Below are positions 36,884-45,600 of a stretch of DNA of 64,000 bases, piece by piece. The notes under the pieces are model-generated. The model had not been told where the DNA came from, searched no databases, and worked only from the letters and a program-made list of their open reading frames with translations. The position numbers and the translations under genes are program-made. Source of the DNA: Arthrobacter sp. TMP15 (GTDB lineage: Bacteria; Actinomycetota; Actinomycetes; Actinomycetales; Micrococcaceae); contig NZ_CP154262.1 of the NCBI RefSeq assembly GCF_039529835.1, positions 682,001 through 746,000 of the forward strand, given 5' to 3'. Each line of letters starts with the position of its first letter. The first letter of the stretch is position 1.

Positions 36884-37579
36884 GTGGCTGATCTGATTGA
36901 CACGACCGAAATGTATTTGCGGACCATCCTTGAGCTGGAGGAAGAGAACATCGTGGCACTGCGGGCACGCATTGCCGAACGTCTTCACCATTCGGGCCCC
37001 ACCGTCTCACAAACCATTGGCCGTATGGAGCGCGACGGCTTGGTTGTAGTCTCTGGGGATAGGCATTTAGAGCTCACACCTGTCGGTCGGGACAAGGCTA
37101 CCCGCGTGATGCGCAAGCACCGGCTGGCTGAAAGGCTCCTTGCTGATGTGATTGGTCTTGATTGGGCTTACGTCCATGAGGAGGCTTGCCGCTGGGAACA
37201 CGTGATGAGCGAAAGGGTTGAGCAGCGACTGTTTGACTTACTTGGCCGTCCCAATGAGTCACCCTACGGAAATCCGATTCCGGGGTTAGAGGAGCTGGGT
37301 GGTGAAGTTGCGCCGCAATTTGCAGCCGGGCTCGTCACCCTCGTAGAGGCCATGTCAACGTATTCCCCCGGACAGCAGGTTGTGATCCACAGACTTTCTG
37401 AACGCATCCAGGTTGAGCCGGAGCTGTTGCTTCAGCTCGATGAAGGCGGCTTGCGTCCCGGAGCGCGAATTTCATTGGCCCAGGTGGGGGAATACGTCTC
37501 CGTCCGCGTCCCTGGTATTGAGGGAGCCCTGGAACTGCCGCCTGAAGTTGCTTCACACGTCTTCGTTGCAATGAGCTAG
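36884..37579 (+). CDS. DtxR/IdeR-family metal-dependent regulator
   Basis: A 231-residue iron- or manganese-responsive repressor. The N-terminal winged helix has TTEMYLRTILELEEE and SGPTVSQTIGRMERDGL. A metal-binding dimerisation domain follows (HRLAERLLADVIG, HEEACRWEHVMSERVE, GNPIPG), and an SH3-like domain lies at about residues 150-231. GTG 36884 follows AGGAGG. Iron versus manganese specificity cannot be fixed without an alignment, but the three-domain length and the iron-box-like site at 4317 favour IdeR. Confidence 0.92.
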   Translation: MADLIDTTEMYLRTILELEEENIVALRARIAERLHHSGPTVSQTIGRMERDGLVVVSGDRHLELTPVGRDKATRVMRKHRLAERLLADVIGLDWAYVHEEACRWEHVMSERVEQRLFDLLGRPNESPYGNPIPGLEELGGEVAPQFAAGLVTLVEAMSTYSPGQQVVIHRLSERIQVEPELLLQLDEGGLRPGARISLAQVGEYVSVRVPGIEGALELPPEVASHVFVAMS

Positions 37580-37616
37580 AGTTCCATGGTCTGAGTAAAA
37601 ATTATTGACAAGCTAG

Positions 37617-37632
37617 GTAACGAAATTGTTAC
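37617..37632. promoter_or_regulatory. GTnAC pair, possible MtrA-type box
   Basis: GTAAC-N6-GTTAC, two pentamers at 11-base period, overlapping a likely promoter for the M23 peptidase gene (TTGTTA near 37626 and TATAGT at 37650). The four-copy array upstream of the next cell-wall hydrolase has the same period. OmpR-family regulators such as MtrA bind repeats of this kind at peptidoglycan hydrolase promoters. Confidence 0.5.
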
Positions 37633-37694
37633 GTTTGCCGGTCGTACCGTATAGTATTATTTCAACGCCGTAATCAAAGCGTTACCATTGTGCG

Positions 37695-37925
37695 ACACCG
37701 AACCTTGCCTTCGCACAATGGGCGGCAATCACTGTGGCAGGGGCGGGGGAACCACATTCGGCAGACAACCCAGTCTGCCTTGGGGTGAAGCCCACATTCG
37801 AAAGCAGCACACCATTCTGGCCCAATCTCTTTAGAGAGTGCCAGGCATGAAAGTGTGCCAAGAGCATGGGCCGGATCAAAAGATTTACTCTCTGATCCGA
37901 ATCCGACAGCTAACTTCGCAGGTGT
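37695..37925 (+). ncRNA. c-di-AMP riboswitch (ydaO-yuaA type)
   Basis: The leader of the M23 peptidase gene has the conserved ydaO blocks: GGCAGGGGCGGGGGAACCA at about 37736, GGGGTGAAGCC at about 37781 and the 3' block CCGAATCCGACAGCTAAC at about 37898. CACC at 37696 can pair with GGTG at 37921 to form the closing stem. In actinobacteria this riboswitch typically controls secreted cell-wall hydrolases. High c-di-AMP is expected to lower expression. Confidence 0.92.
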
Positions 37926-37943
37926 TTTACAGAGAGGTCTTTA

Positions 37944-38759
37944 GTGTCAGAAGTTAAACAGCGGGGACGTCGTCGCGCGTCACCGTCGGTAACTCACGAG
38001 CTTGTTTCCACACCGGGAACCCGCCGCGAAGCAATTGCTGCAGAGCGTTTAAGTTCGCCCTCAAATATTTCGGTCGCCCACCTGCTGCGTGTTCATGCGG
38101 CAAGTGGAACTGGCCAAAGAGTTGGCATGGCCATGGCTGCCACCGGCCTAGTCTTGGCTGTCACTCTGCCTTCCGCTCAGGCCCTTGACGCCCACCAGAT
38201 TGATACTGTTGCCTCTTCCGCAGTATCAGTGGAGACCGCTGTCACGGCGGGTGCGGAAATCCCCATCACGTTTGCCTCACCCGAGGTTGCCAGTGCCCTG
38301 AATCCTGATGGCATGCTCAAGGAGACCCTGAAGGTAAACGCCTCCAATGTCACCCCGCAGGCAGCCAAGGGAACTCTTGGCGCACCACTGAAGAACCTGG
38401 TGACAAGCTCGCCCTTCGGTGGGCGCATCAGTCCCATCACCGGGCAGATGGGTGAACAGCACACGGGCCAAGACTTTGCCATAGCCAGCGGGAATGAAGT
38501 TCTTGCAGCGGCCGGCGGCACCGTGACGTTCTCGGGTTGGCATCAGTATGGTGGCGGCAACCGCGTAGTGGTGGATCACGGCAATGGACTTTCAACGTCC
38601 TACAACCACATGAGCGCCAATGCCGTGAAGGTTGGCCAGCATGTTGAGCGCGGAGAGCTTGTGGGCTTCAGCGGCTCCACGGGCGCCTCTACAGGGCCCC
38701 ATTTGCACTTTGAAGTAATCATCAATGACGAACCAGTTGACCCCATGGGCTGGCTTTAA
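37944..38759 (+). CDS. secreted M23-family metallopeptidase
   Basis: A 271-residue zinc-dependent peptidoglycan endopeptidase. A hydrophobic export segment lies at about residues 55-72 (GMAMAATGLVLAVTLPSAQA) after a long basic N-terminus. The LytM domain covers about residues 150-271, with metal and catalytic residues in HTGQDFAIASG and HLHFEV and the usual GGGNRVVVDHGNGLSTSYNH stretch. GTG 37944 follows AGAGAGG by six bases. Expression is set by the riboswitch just upstream. Confidence 0.93.
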   Translation: MSEVKQRGRRRASPSVTHELVSTPGTRREAIAAERLSSPSNISVAHLLRVHAASGTGQRVGMAMAATGLVLAVTLPSAQALDAHQIDTVASSAVSVETAVTAGAEIPITFASPEVASALNPDGMLKETLKVNASNVTPQAAKGTLGAPLKNLVTSSPFGGRISPITGQMGEQHTGQDFAIASGNEVLAAAGGTVTFSGWHQYGGGNRVVVDHGNGLSTSYNHMSANAVKVGQHVERGELVGFSGSTGASTGPHLHFEVIINDEPVDPMGWL

Positions 38760-38780
38760 TTCCTCCACAGGGGGCATTTA

Positions 38781-38818
38781 GTTACGTTTTAGTCACAAGA
38801 CCGTGACCTGAACGTGAC
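38781..38818. promoter_or_regulatory. array of four GTnAC pentamers at 11-bp period
   Basis: GTTAC at 38781, GTCAC at 38792, GTGAC at 38803 and GTGAC at 38814 are exactly 11 bases apart, placing them on one face of the helix. The array lies directly upstream of the second riboswitch and its promoter. It resembles tandem sites of OmpR-type regulators, MtrA being the best candidate. Confidence 0.6.
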
Positions 38819-38849
38819 ATTGGGAAAAATCTGTTGTACCGTCGTAATC

Positions 38850-39096
38850 GCGCCGACTTCGAATCAAGTCAGCGTCCGTGAGTCGATTGCCTAGCTCTGC
38901 CACTACTCATGGTCCGTTCGTATCAATCGTCTGGCAGGGGCGGGGGAACCAATAATCGGACTTCGCGTCAAGCAAAAGTCCTAGGGGTGAAGCCGCGAAG
39001 CGTTTAGTCACAAATAAAGAAATGATTCTTTAGATGTGTGAACGTGGAGCGGCCGGGTGACTCCCATCCGAATCCGACAGCTTACCTCGCAGGCTT
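38850..39096 (+). ncRNA. c-di-AMP riboswitch (ydaO-yuaA type)
   Basis: A second ydaO-type leader, with GGCAGGGGCGGGGGAACCA at about 38933, GGGGTGAAGCC at about 38983 and CCGAATCCGACAGCTTACC at about 39068, ending CTCGCAGGC. It precedes the NlpC/P60 gene, whose ribosome binding site follows within ten bases, so control could be by terminator formation or by occlusion of the ribosome binding site. Confidence 0.92.
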
Positions 39097-39113
39097 TGGG
39101 AGAGGAATCCTTC

Positions 39114-39908
39114 TTGGCTTCAAACACTGCCCTCGGGCGCCACCGCGCCGAGGTTGTTAAGACCAGCTCGATCTCCAGCCTTACGAAAGCCGTCAGCTCC
39201 AACGTCGGCGGAGTTGGCCGTCAGGCCGCCGTAATCGCAGCAGCTTCTGGTCTGGTATTGACATCCGGCATCGCAGCAAACGCGGCAACTCCCACTGTGG
39301 AGCGTGCTTCTGACGGTGCTACGACGTTGTCCTTGAACACGGAACTCGCTTCCGCTATCACGGCAGCATCAACGGTGAAGATTTCATTCGCCACTCCCGC
39401 CATCACCTCCACCCCGGCTCCTGTTGTTGAAGCGCCGGCAGTTGTAGAGGCACAGAGCAACGAGGTTGTTGCAACACCAGCAAAAAATGTTGCTCCGGCC
39501 GCGGAAGTTGCACCAGCAGCTGCTCCGACCGTAACTACAAATACTCCTGAAGAAGCACCCGTACCTGTTGCAAAGAGTGGGATTGGCGCCACCATCGCCA
39601 GCGCCGCACTTGCCCAGCTTGGTGTTGCACAGGATTGCACAGCGCTAGCCAGCAACTCTTTGGCTGCCGCAGGAATTAACTTCCACGGCTGGCCCGCTGG
39701 TTACTTGAGCTTGGGCCGCACGGTTTCTGCTGCCGAAGCCCAGCCAGGTGACTTGATCTACTACGCAGACGGTGGCGCGGGCCTTGCCCACATCGCTGTT
39801 TACATTGGCAACGGCCAGGCCGTACACGGTGGATGGAACGGCTTCACAACAGCCGTATTCTCCGCCAACGTTGGCTCAGGTCCTGTCTTCATCGCGATGG
39901 GTCACTAA
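39114..39908 (+). CDS. secreted NlpC/P60-type peptidoglycan hydrolase
   Basis: A 264-residue protein with a signal peptide (AAVIAAASGLVLTSGIAANA, about residues 38-57), an Ala/Pro/Val-rich linker at about 95-155 and a C-terminal NlpC/P60-like cysteine peptidase domain. The probable catalytic Cys is in VAQDCTALA and the His in GLAHIAVYIG. TTG 39114 is chosen because AGAGG lies eight bases upstream; the longer frame from 39057 starts inside the riboswitch. It probably cleaves stem peptides in concert with the M23 enzyme. Confidence 0.9.
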   Translation: MASNTALGRHRAEVVKTSSISSLTKAVSSNVGGVGRQAAVIAAASGLVLTSGIAANAATPTVERASDGATTLSLNTELASAITAASTVKISFATPAITSTPAPVVEAPAVVEAQSNEVVATPAKNVAPAAEVAPAAAPTVTTNTPEEAPVPVAKSGIGATIASAALAQLGVAQDCTALASNSLAAAGINFHGWPAGYLSLGRTVSAAEAQPGDLIYYADGGAGLAHIAVYIGNGQAVHGGWNGFTTAVFSANVGSGPVFIAMGH

Positions 39909-39923
39909 AGAACATTTTTGCCC

Positions 39924-39958
39924 AATGAACCCCGTCCACGGACGGGGTTCATTGTTTT
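39924..39958 (+). terminator. rho-independent terminator
   Basis: Arms AATGAACCCCGTCC and GACGGGGTTCATT flank a three-base loop and are followed by GTTTT. It lies 16 bases after the NlpC/P60 stop. Confidence 0.92.
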
Positions 39959-40065
39959 AAGCTCTTCTTTTTGCCGTTCTCGTGCTTGAACCCATCTCAG
40001 CGGCATCTACCAGCAGCCAGTTAGCATGACTCCATGGACATCTTAAAGAACAGAATGCGCAGAGC

Positions 40066-40713
40066 ATGCAAGCAGTGATCCTGGCCGGGGGTTTATCGAA
40101 AAGACTCGGCGGTGTCCCCAAGGCAGGGCTCATGCGAGATGGGCAGACCCTGCTGGTGCGCACCCTCGATGCAGCGGTACAAGCGATGACTCCCCAGTCG
40201 ATGATCGCCGTCGTAGGCCCTGTGGAGAAGGTAGTTGGCTGGCTTGCTGGATCGCAGCAGCGTAATTTTGTAGTCACTGTGCAAGAGGACCCCCCGTATG
40301 CAGGTCCCGCCGCGGGTATTTCGGCCGGTCTGGCAGTTTTGGAAGAGCGCAGCGGCGATGCGTCCGGCTCCAACCATGTGTTGATCCTGGCTTGCGATAT
40401 GCCCCACGCCAGTGAAGTTGTGCGGTTGCTGCTGTCAGCGTTGAGGCGATGCAATGAAGATCAAGGTGTCATGGCCGTGACAGGGGGTCGCAAACAGCCG
40501 TTGGCCGCGATCTACCCCTTGGCTTCCCTTCGGGCTGCGGTCGCGGCGGCGCGAGCGGCGCACCGGCTAGAGAACGCGTCAGTTTTCTCCTTGCTTGCTA
40601 CTGTAAAGATCAACGACTGTGTCATGCCCGCGGGTCTGACGGCAGATATAGATACTTGGGAGGACGCCCGCGCGCAAGGGATCGTTGCGGGGCCACCGGA
40701 TGCGAAAGGTTAG
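40066..40713 (+). CDS. mobA: molybdenum cofactor guanylyltransferase-like protein
   Basis: Predicted to attach a nucleotide (GMP) to molybdopterin to make the dinucleotide cofactor. The 215-residue protein opens with the nucleotidyltransferase signature VILAGGLSKRLGGVPKA, followed by AILACDMPHASEV-like LILACDMPH near residue 108 and a C-terminal ADIDTWEDA block. It begins a cofactor-synthesis run with DUF6457 and moeA, followed by a formate dehydrogenase gene, which supports the role. Exact nucleotide specificity not determined. Confidence 0.87.
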   Translation: MQAVILAGGLSKRLGGVPKAGLMRDGQTLLVRTLDAAVQAMTPQSMIAVVGPVEKVVGWLAGSQQRNFVVTVQEDPPYAGPAAGISAGLAVLEERSGDASGSNHVLILACDMPHASEVVRLLLSALRRCNEDQGVMAVTGGRKQPLAAIYPLASLRAAVAAARAAHRLENASVFSLLATVKINDCVMPAGLTADIDTWEDARAQGIVAGPPDAKG

Positions 40714-40716
40714 CAC

Positions 40717-41025
40717 GTGGAAAATCAAGACGAGATATTGAAGGTTTGGACGCAAAAGCTACTTGAAGCCTTTGAGATTGCCGATATTGACGTAGATATC
40801 CATGCCGTCTTGAACGTGGCCGGGGTGGCCGCCCACTCAATCGTGCGTCCGGCAGCCCCATTAACAACTTTTGTGGCTGGGCTGGCCGCTGGGCTGGCTG
40901 CCGGATCAGGCCAGGCCAGCGAGGATGCGGCCATGAAGGCAGCGTTGGGAATGGCCAAGGAGCTTGCGGCGCAGCAGGCACCAGGGCCCGTTGAGGGCAG
41001 CGCCGAAACAGCCACCGGTAAATAG
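40717..41025 (+). CDS. DUF6457-domain protein
   Basis: A 102-residue protein of unknown function with an acidic N-terminal helix (ILKVWTQKLLEAFEI) and the conserved PAAPLTTFVAGLAAGLAAG segment. Such proteins are regularly found next to mobA-like genes in actinobacteria, suggesting an accessory role in molybdenum cofactor synthesis (inference). GTG 40717 is three bases after the mobA stop. Confidence 0.82.
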   Translation: MENQDEILKVWTQKLLEAFEIADIDVDIHAVLNVAGVAAHSIVRPAAPLTTFVAGLAAGLAAGSGQASEDAAMKAALGMAKELAAQQAPGPVEGSAETATGK

Positions 41026-41035
41026 CATCACCATC

Positions 41036-42301
41036 GTGGAACACACTGGAGCGGCAAATGCCGAACAGAGCCCTGCTGAGAGCGTCCCGGTGGAGGAGAG
41101 TGCCTCCGCGGCAACCGCTATTATTTTGCCGCACACATGGCACCAGGCCCGCGAGAAAGCGTGGGACGTCGCTGTGCCGCTGGCAGCGCACACGGTTCCG
41201 CTGGCGGAAGCCGTGGGACGGATCCTTGCCACAGATGTTTTAGCTCGTCATGCCATGCCCCACTACGCATCATCAGCCATGGACGGGTGGGCTGTTGCTG
41301 GCAGTCCGCCGTGGATCATTGCTAAAAAGGGGGACAGCCTGGCTCCGGGGCAAGCGGTCCCTATACTCACAGGCGGCTTGATTCCTTGCGGCGCCAAATC
41401 GGTTTTACGTAGTGAGGCCGCCAAACTATCCATCGATGACGACGGTCTACCGGTTCTGGTTCGCGGGGATGCTGCCCGTCCCGGCGAACCAAAAAACTCC
41501 CAGCATATTCGGCCAGTTGGGCAGGAAGCAGAAGCCGGTGAACGCCTGATATCTGCAGGGACAACCTTGAACCCGGCTCACGTTTCCCTGGCGGCCCTTG
41601 GTGGTCTGGATGAGCTTCACGTGCTTGGAAAACCGGCAGTAAAAATTGTCCTGACCGGCGATGAAGTTGTGCTCTCCGGAATCCCGGCACCGGGCTTTGT
41701 GCGCGACGCATTTTCCCCCCAGCTCGGAGCTGTTGTCACCATGCTGGGTGGCACTGTTGTTGGATTGCAGCGCGCAGGGGACACCCTGAACTCGATGCTT
41801 GCAGCACTTCTGGATGACGAGGATGATCCAGCTGATGTCATCATCACCACCGGTGCCACAGGTAAATCAAGTGCTGACTTCCTGCGGGAGGCCATCAGCG
41901 CAATGGGCGGGACCTTCCACATTCCGCAGATTGCCATGCGCCCAGGACACCCCACCCTGTTGGCTGAACTGCCCGACGGGCGCTTCATCGTCGGCTTGCC
42001 AGGAAATCCGTTAGCGGCCATGATCGGCCTGATGACCCTGGGCGCACCGCTGCTGGCTAGGTTGGGAAGTTTGCCGCAGCCAACGCTGACAGAAGTCGCC
42101 TGTGGTTCGCCCGTGAAGCCATTCACAGGGCCTACCCGCCTCATGCCCTACAGACTTGTTTACGGGCTGGCATCACCGTGCGTGCACACCGACTCCGCCA
42201 TGATGCGTGGACTTTCAATGGCCGACGGCGTCATGGTTGTCCCGCCGCACGGCACCAAAATGGGGGAGAGCGTTAGCGCAATGCCCCTGCCTTGGAAGTG
42301 A
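41036..42301 (+). CDS. moeA: molybdopterin molybdotransferase
   Basis: Inserts molybdate into adenylylated molybdopterin. The 421-residue protein has the MoeA motifs PHYASSAMDGWAV near residue 80, a GGLIPCGAKSVLRSE segment, TGDEVVLSG, the ITTGATGKSSADFLREA stretch (GGxSxG-like) and GRFIVGLPGNPLAAM. GTG 41036 is preferred because it lies just after the upstream stop; a longer frame from 40964 would overlap DUF6457. The ADIITTGGVSVG motif usual in the family reads IITTGATGKS here, a mild divergence. Confidence 0.92.
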   Translation: MEHTGAANAEQSPAESVPVEESASAATAIILPHTWHQAREKAWDVAVPLAAHTVPLAEAVGRILATDVLARHAMPHYASSAMDGWAVAGSPPWIIAKKGDSLAPGQAVPILTGGLIPCGAKSVLRSEAAKLSIDDDGLPVLVRGDAARPGEPKNSQHIRPVGQEAEAGERLISAGTTLNPAHVSLAALGGLDELHVLGKPAVKIVLTGDEVVLSGIPAPGFVRDAFSPQLGAVVTMLGGTVVGLQRAGDTLNSMLAALLDDEDDPADVIITTGATGKSSADFLREAISAMGGTFHIPQIAMRPGHPTLLAELPDGRFIVGLPGNPLAAMIGLMTLGAPLLARLGSLPQPTLTEVACGSPVKPFTGPTRLMPYRLVYGLASPCVHTDSAMMRGLSMADGVMVVPPHGTKMGESVSAMPLPWK

Positions 42302-42317
42302 GATCCGCCCCTTAGTG

Positions 42318-42374
42318 GTTGAGATTGGAGGTGATGACACCCCGGAGGAACGAAGGGGGTGCCAACCTCAACGG
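42318..42374. repeat. degenerate palindrome between convergent moeA and formate dehydrogenase genes
   Basis: GGTTGAGATTGGAGGTGATGA on the left (about 42318-42337) is partly complemented by GGTGCCAACCTCAAC (42358-42373) on the right. It looks like an eroded copy of the perfect palindrome at 56725-56791 (shared GTTGAG-TTGGAG-T-ATGAC). It could act as a bidirectional terminator. Confidence 0.5.
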
Positions 42375-44701
42375 GTTGTGAGCGGCTCCAACCTGATCAC
42401 AACTGACTTTGACGTGGGTGTGCCGCTAACATCGGCCTTGGAGTCGAGGGGGACCAGCACGTTGGTTTCAGGGTAATAGGCGGCCGCGCAGCCAACCGGG
42501 GTTGAGTAAGCCACCACTCGAAAATCAGGCGCCCTACGGTCTACGCCGTCCTTCCACTCCGAGACCAGATCAACCATTGACCCATCGGCAATGCCGAGCG
42601 AATCAAGGTCAGATTGGTTAACAAACACCACACGGCGACCGTTCTTGATGCCGCGGTAGCGATCGTCCTTGCCATAAATAGTGGTGTTGTACTGGTCGTG
42701 AGAGCGCAGCGTTTGTAGTAGCAGTCGCCCCTTTGGAACCAGCGGATATTGCAGTTCATTGGCGGTGAAATGGGCCAGGCCCGACTGGGTGGTGAACGTC
42801 CGTGAATCACGGGGACCATGCGGCAAAATGAAGCCGCCGGGCTTGTTGATCTTCGCCTCAAAGTCCTCAAATCCGGGAACCACCGCGGCAATGTGGGCGC
42901 GAATCAAACTGTAATCCCCTGCCAGGGCGCCCCAATCGGTGAGAGGGGCACCCGGGCGTGTGCCGCCGTCGTCCGTTTCAAAAAGTAGCTTGGCAAGCTG
43001 GCACACTATGGCTACTTCCGAGCGCAAGTTATCCGAGGCAGGAGCAAGACGCCCGCGCGAGGCATGCACGGCACTCATGGAGTCCTCCACGGTGACGCGT
43101 TGTTCGCCGCTGGCCTGGGTATCGCGTTCGGTGCGGCCAAGGGTGGGCAGGATCAGTGCCTGCCTGCCGGTGATCAGGTGGGACTTGTTGAGTTTGGTGG
43201 AAATTTGAACAGTCAGTGAAAGGTTGTTCAGAGCCTTTTCGGTGACATCCGAATCCGGGGTGGCCCGAACAAAGTTCCCGCCCATACCCACAAAGACACG
43301 CGCTTTTCCATCCCGCATGGCCTCTATGGCGGCTACCGTGTCGAAACCATCGGGGCGGGGTGAGGCAAAAGAAAACTCGCGGTCCAGGGCATCATGGAAG
43401 GATGTGGGCATGCGCTCAAAAATGCCCATGGTTCTGTCGCCCTGAACATTTGAGTGGCCGCGGACAGGGCACACCCCTGCTCCTGGTTTGCCGATATTGC
43501 CCTGCAACAGCAGTACGTTCACCACGTCGCGGAGCATGGCAACTGAGTGTTTATGTTGGGTCAGACCCATGGCCCAGCAAACAACAGTGGCTTTGGAGGC
43601 CAATAAACGCTCACCGGTTGTTCGGATTTGCGTCTCGGTCAGACCCGTAGCGGTGACAATCTGCGCCCACGTGACCTGCTCGAGTTGTTCTTGATACTCG
43701 CCAAGCCCGGTGGTGTGTGTGTCGATGAAAGCTGTGTCAAAGACCCTGCCGAATTGGGGAGATCCCGGCCGGCGCTGTTCTTCAAGGAGAAACTTCCCCA
43801 AGCCCTGGAAAAGGGCCTGGTCGCCGCCAAGTTTAATTTGCAGGAAATCGTCGGCCAGCGCGGTGCCCCCACCCGCCAGTCCGCGAAGTGTCTGCGGGTT
43901 CTCAAAGCGCATCAGCCCGGCTTCGGGGAGCGGGTTGATGGCAACAATCACCGCCCCGTTCTTCTTGGCCTTCTCCAGCGCAGTCAGCATGCGTGGGTGG
44001 TTGGTGCCGGGGTTTTGTCCGGCGATTAGGATCAGTTCAGACTTGTAAATGTCTTCAAGGGAAACTGACCCCTTGCCAATACCGATGGTCTGGCTCAGCG
44101 CCGACCCGCTGGATTCATGGCACATATTTGAGCAGTCAGGCAGGTTGTTTGTGCCCAGCCCGCGGACCATCAGTTGGTACAGGAACGCTGCCTCATTTGA
44201 GGTGCGGCCAGACGTGTAGAAAATCGCCTCGTTGGGGTCATCCAGGGTTAACAGTTCTTCGGCCAATAACCCCAAGGCCCGCTCCCACGAGATCGGCACG
44301 TAGTGATCGGAACCCTCGGCTAAAAACATCGGATCTGTCAGCCGCCCTTGCTGGCCAAGCCGGAAATCGTCCCAGTCGCGTAGCTCACTCACAGAATTTT
44401 CTGCAAAGAACGACGGCGGCACGCGCCTTTTTGTGGCTTCCTCCGCTACCGCTTTGGCCCCATTCTCACAGAACTCGGCTGTGTGGCGCTTATCTGCTTC
44501 TGGCCAGGCGCAGCCGGGACAGTCAAAGCCATCCTTTTGGTTGATCGCCAGCAGAGTCTGGGCTGTGCGCAGTGGACCCATTTGCTTTAGCGAAATTTCC
44601 ATCGAGTGCATGATGCCGGGGATACCGACAGCTTTTTTGCGTACATTGCCAATGGTGAGCTTTTGCTCATCAATGTTTTCTTCCGGCGCTGTGCCAGCCA
44701 T
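42368..44701 (-). CDS. FdhF/YdeP-family molybdopterin oxidoreductase
   Basis: A 777-residue molybdenum- or tungsten-dependent enzyme related to formate dehydrogenase alpha subunits. The N-terminal motif FDCPGCAWPEADKRHTAEFC replaces the usual cluster-binding region of FdhF, and GMGGNFVRATPD plus DQYNTTIYGKDDRYRGI belong to the cofactor-binding domains. No selenocysteine codon is seen. The YdeP branch is poorly characterised, and formate is not proven as substrate. It is divergent from fdhD, whose product is needed to activate such enzymes, and convergent with moeA. Confidence 0.92.
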   Translation of the reverse strand: MAGTAPEENIDEQKLTIGNVRKKAVGIPGIMHSMEISLKQMGPLRTAQTLLAINQKDGFDCPGCAWPEADKRHTAEFCENGAKAVAEEATKRRVPPSFFAENSVSELRDWDDFRLGQQGRLTDPMFLAEGSDHYVPISWERALGLLAEELLTLDDPNEAIFYTSGRTSNEAAFLYQLMVRGLGTNNLPDCSNMCHESSGSALSQTIGIGKGSVSLEDIYKSELILIAGQNPGTNHPRMLTALEKAKKNGAVIVAINPLPEAGLMRFENPQTLRGLAGGGTALADDFLQIKLGGDQALFQGLGKFLLEEQRRPGSPQFGRVFDTAFIDTHTTGLGEYQEQLEQVTWAQIVTATGLTETQIRTTGERLLASKATVVCWAMGLTQHKHSVAMLRDVVNVLLLQGNIGKPGAGVCPVRGHSNVQGDRTMGIFERMPTSFHDALDREFSFASPRPDGFDTVAAIEAMRDGKARVFVGMGGNFVRATPDSDVTEKALNNLSLTVQISTKLNKSHLITGRQALILPTLGRTERDTQASGEQRVTVEDSMSAVHASRGRLAPASDNLRSEVAIVCQLAKLLFETDDGGTRPGAPLTDWGALAGDYSLIRAHIAAVVPGFEDFEAKINKPGGFILPHGPRDSRTFTTQSGLAHFTANELQYPLVPKGRLLLQTLRSHDQYNTTIYGKDDRYRGIKNGRRVVFVNQSDLDSLGIADGSMVDLVSEWKDGVDRRAPDFRVVAYSTPVGCAAAYYPETNVLVPLDSKADVSGTPTSKSVVIRLEPLTTR

Positions 44702-44766
44702 GAGGGGGTCCCTTCGCCGTGGAGGATCTAGTCTGATCTTAGACGCAATATTTTTTGGAGGACTTC

Positions 44767-45600
44767 ATGGGACGGCTGATCCAACGGGTCAAGGCAACAA
44801 AGATTGATATCACTGATGGCAGGAGGGTTGTGCGGGAGGAAGCGCTGGCCGCAGAAGAGCCTCTGGAAATCCGGTTGGGGCATGAATCCTTCACTGTGAC
44901 AATGCGTACCCCTGGTGACGATTTTGACCTCGTAGCAGGTTTCCTTATCTCCGAAGGCCTCATCTTTGAGCCCGAGCAACTGATTTCACTGCGGTTTTGT
45001 GCCGGCGAGGATGAAAACGGAGTGCAAACATTCAATGTGGTTGAGGCGCAACTGCGCCCTGATGTGGCCTTGCCCCTGGAGGTAGCACGGCGGCACGTCA
45101 CAACCACCAGCGCCTGCGGAATTTGCGGTACGGCCTCCATTGACGGAGTGGTGAAATCTTCGCACTTCGGCATTTGCCGTGACGTCAATGCGCCATTGAC
45201 GCAGGCGTCGGTGCTGGCCGGGCTGCCTGACACTCTCCGCGAACAGCAGAAGTTGTTTGAAAAAACAGGGGGAGTTCACGCAGCCGGCTTGTTTTCTCCA
45301 GAGGGTGAACTGTTGATAGTGCGCGAAGATGTGGGACGGCATAACGCAGTTGACAAGGTTGTGGGGGCGGCCTTCCGGGAACGGACTCTGCCGTTATCTA
45401 GAAGTATTCTGCAGGTGTCGGGGAGAGCCTCGTTTGAGCTCGTTCAGAAGGCCGCGATGGCAGGGGTTCCGATGCTCGCGGCCGTGAGTGCGCCGTCGTC
45501 CCTGGCTGTTGAGCTGGCACGTAGCTCCGGGTTAACCCTTGTGGGGTTCAGCCGCGGGAGCACCATGAATGTGTACACACATCCAGGACGGGTGGGCTAG
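44767..45600 (+). CDS. fdhD: formate dehydrogenase accessory sulfurtransferase
   Basis: Transfers sulfur to the molybdenum site of formate dehydrogenases. The 277-residue protein has TPGDDFDLVAGFLISEG near residue 48, the catalytic SACGICG loop (Cys117 and Cys120), the GGVHAAGLF segment and REDVGRHNAVDKV. ATG 44767 has GGAGG upstream; a TTG twelve bases earlier overlaps that site and is rejected. Its stop overlaps the tail of the convergent lipoprotein gene by four bases. Confidence 0.95.
   Translation: MGRLIQRVKATKIDITDGRRVVREEALAAEEPLEIRLGHESFTVTMRTPGDDFDLVAGFLISEGLIFEPEQLISLRFCAGEDENGVQTFNVVEAQLRPDVALPLEVARRHVTTTSACGICGTASIDGVVKSSHFGICRDVNAPLTQASVLAGLPDTLREQQKLFEKTGGVHAAGLFSPEGELLIVREDVGRHNAVDKVVGAAFRERTLPLSRSILQVSGRASFELVQKAAMAGVPMLAAVSAPSSLAVELARSSGLTLVGFSRGSTMNVYTHPGRVG

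Noticed and set aside
39057-39113. Earlier start for the NlpC/P60 gene
   Set aside because: These codons lie within the conserved 3' block of the riboswitch; TTG 39114 has a ribosome binding site after it.
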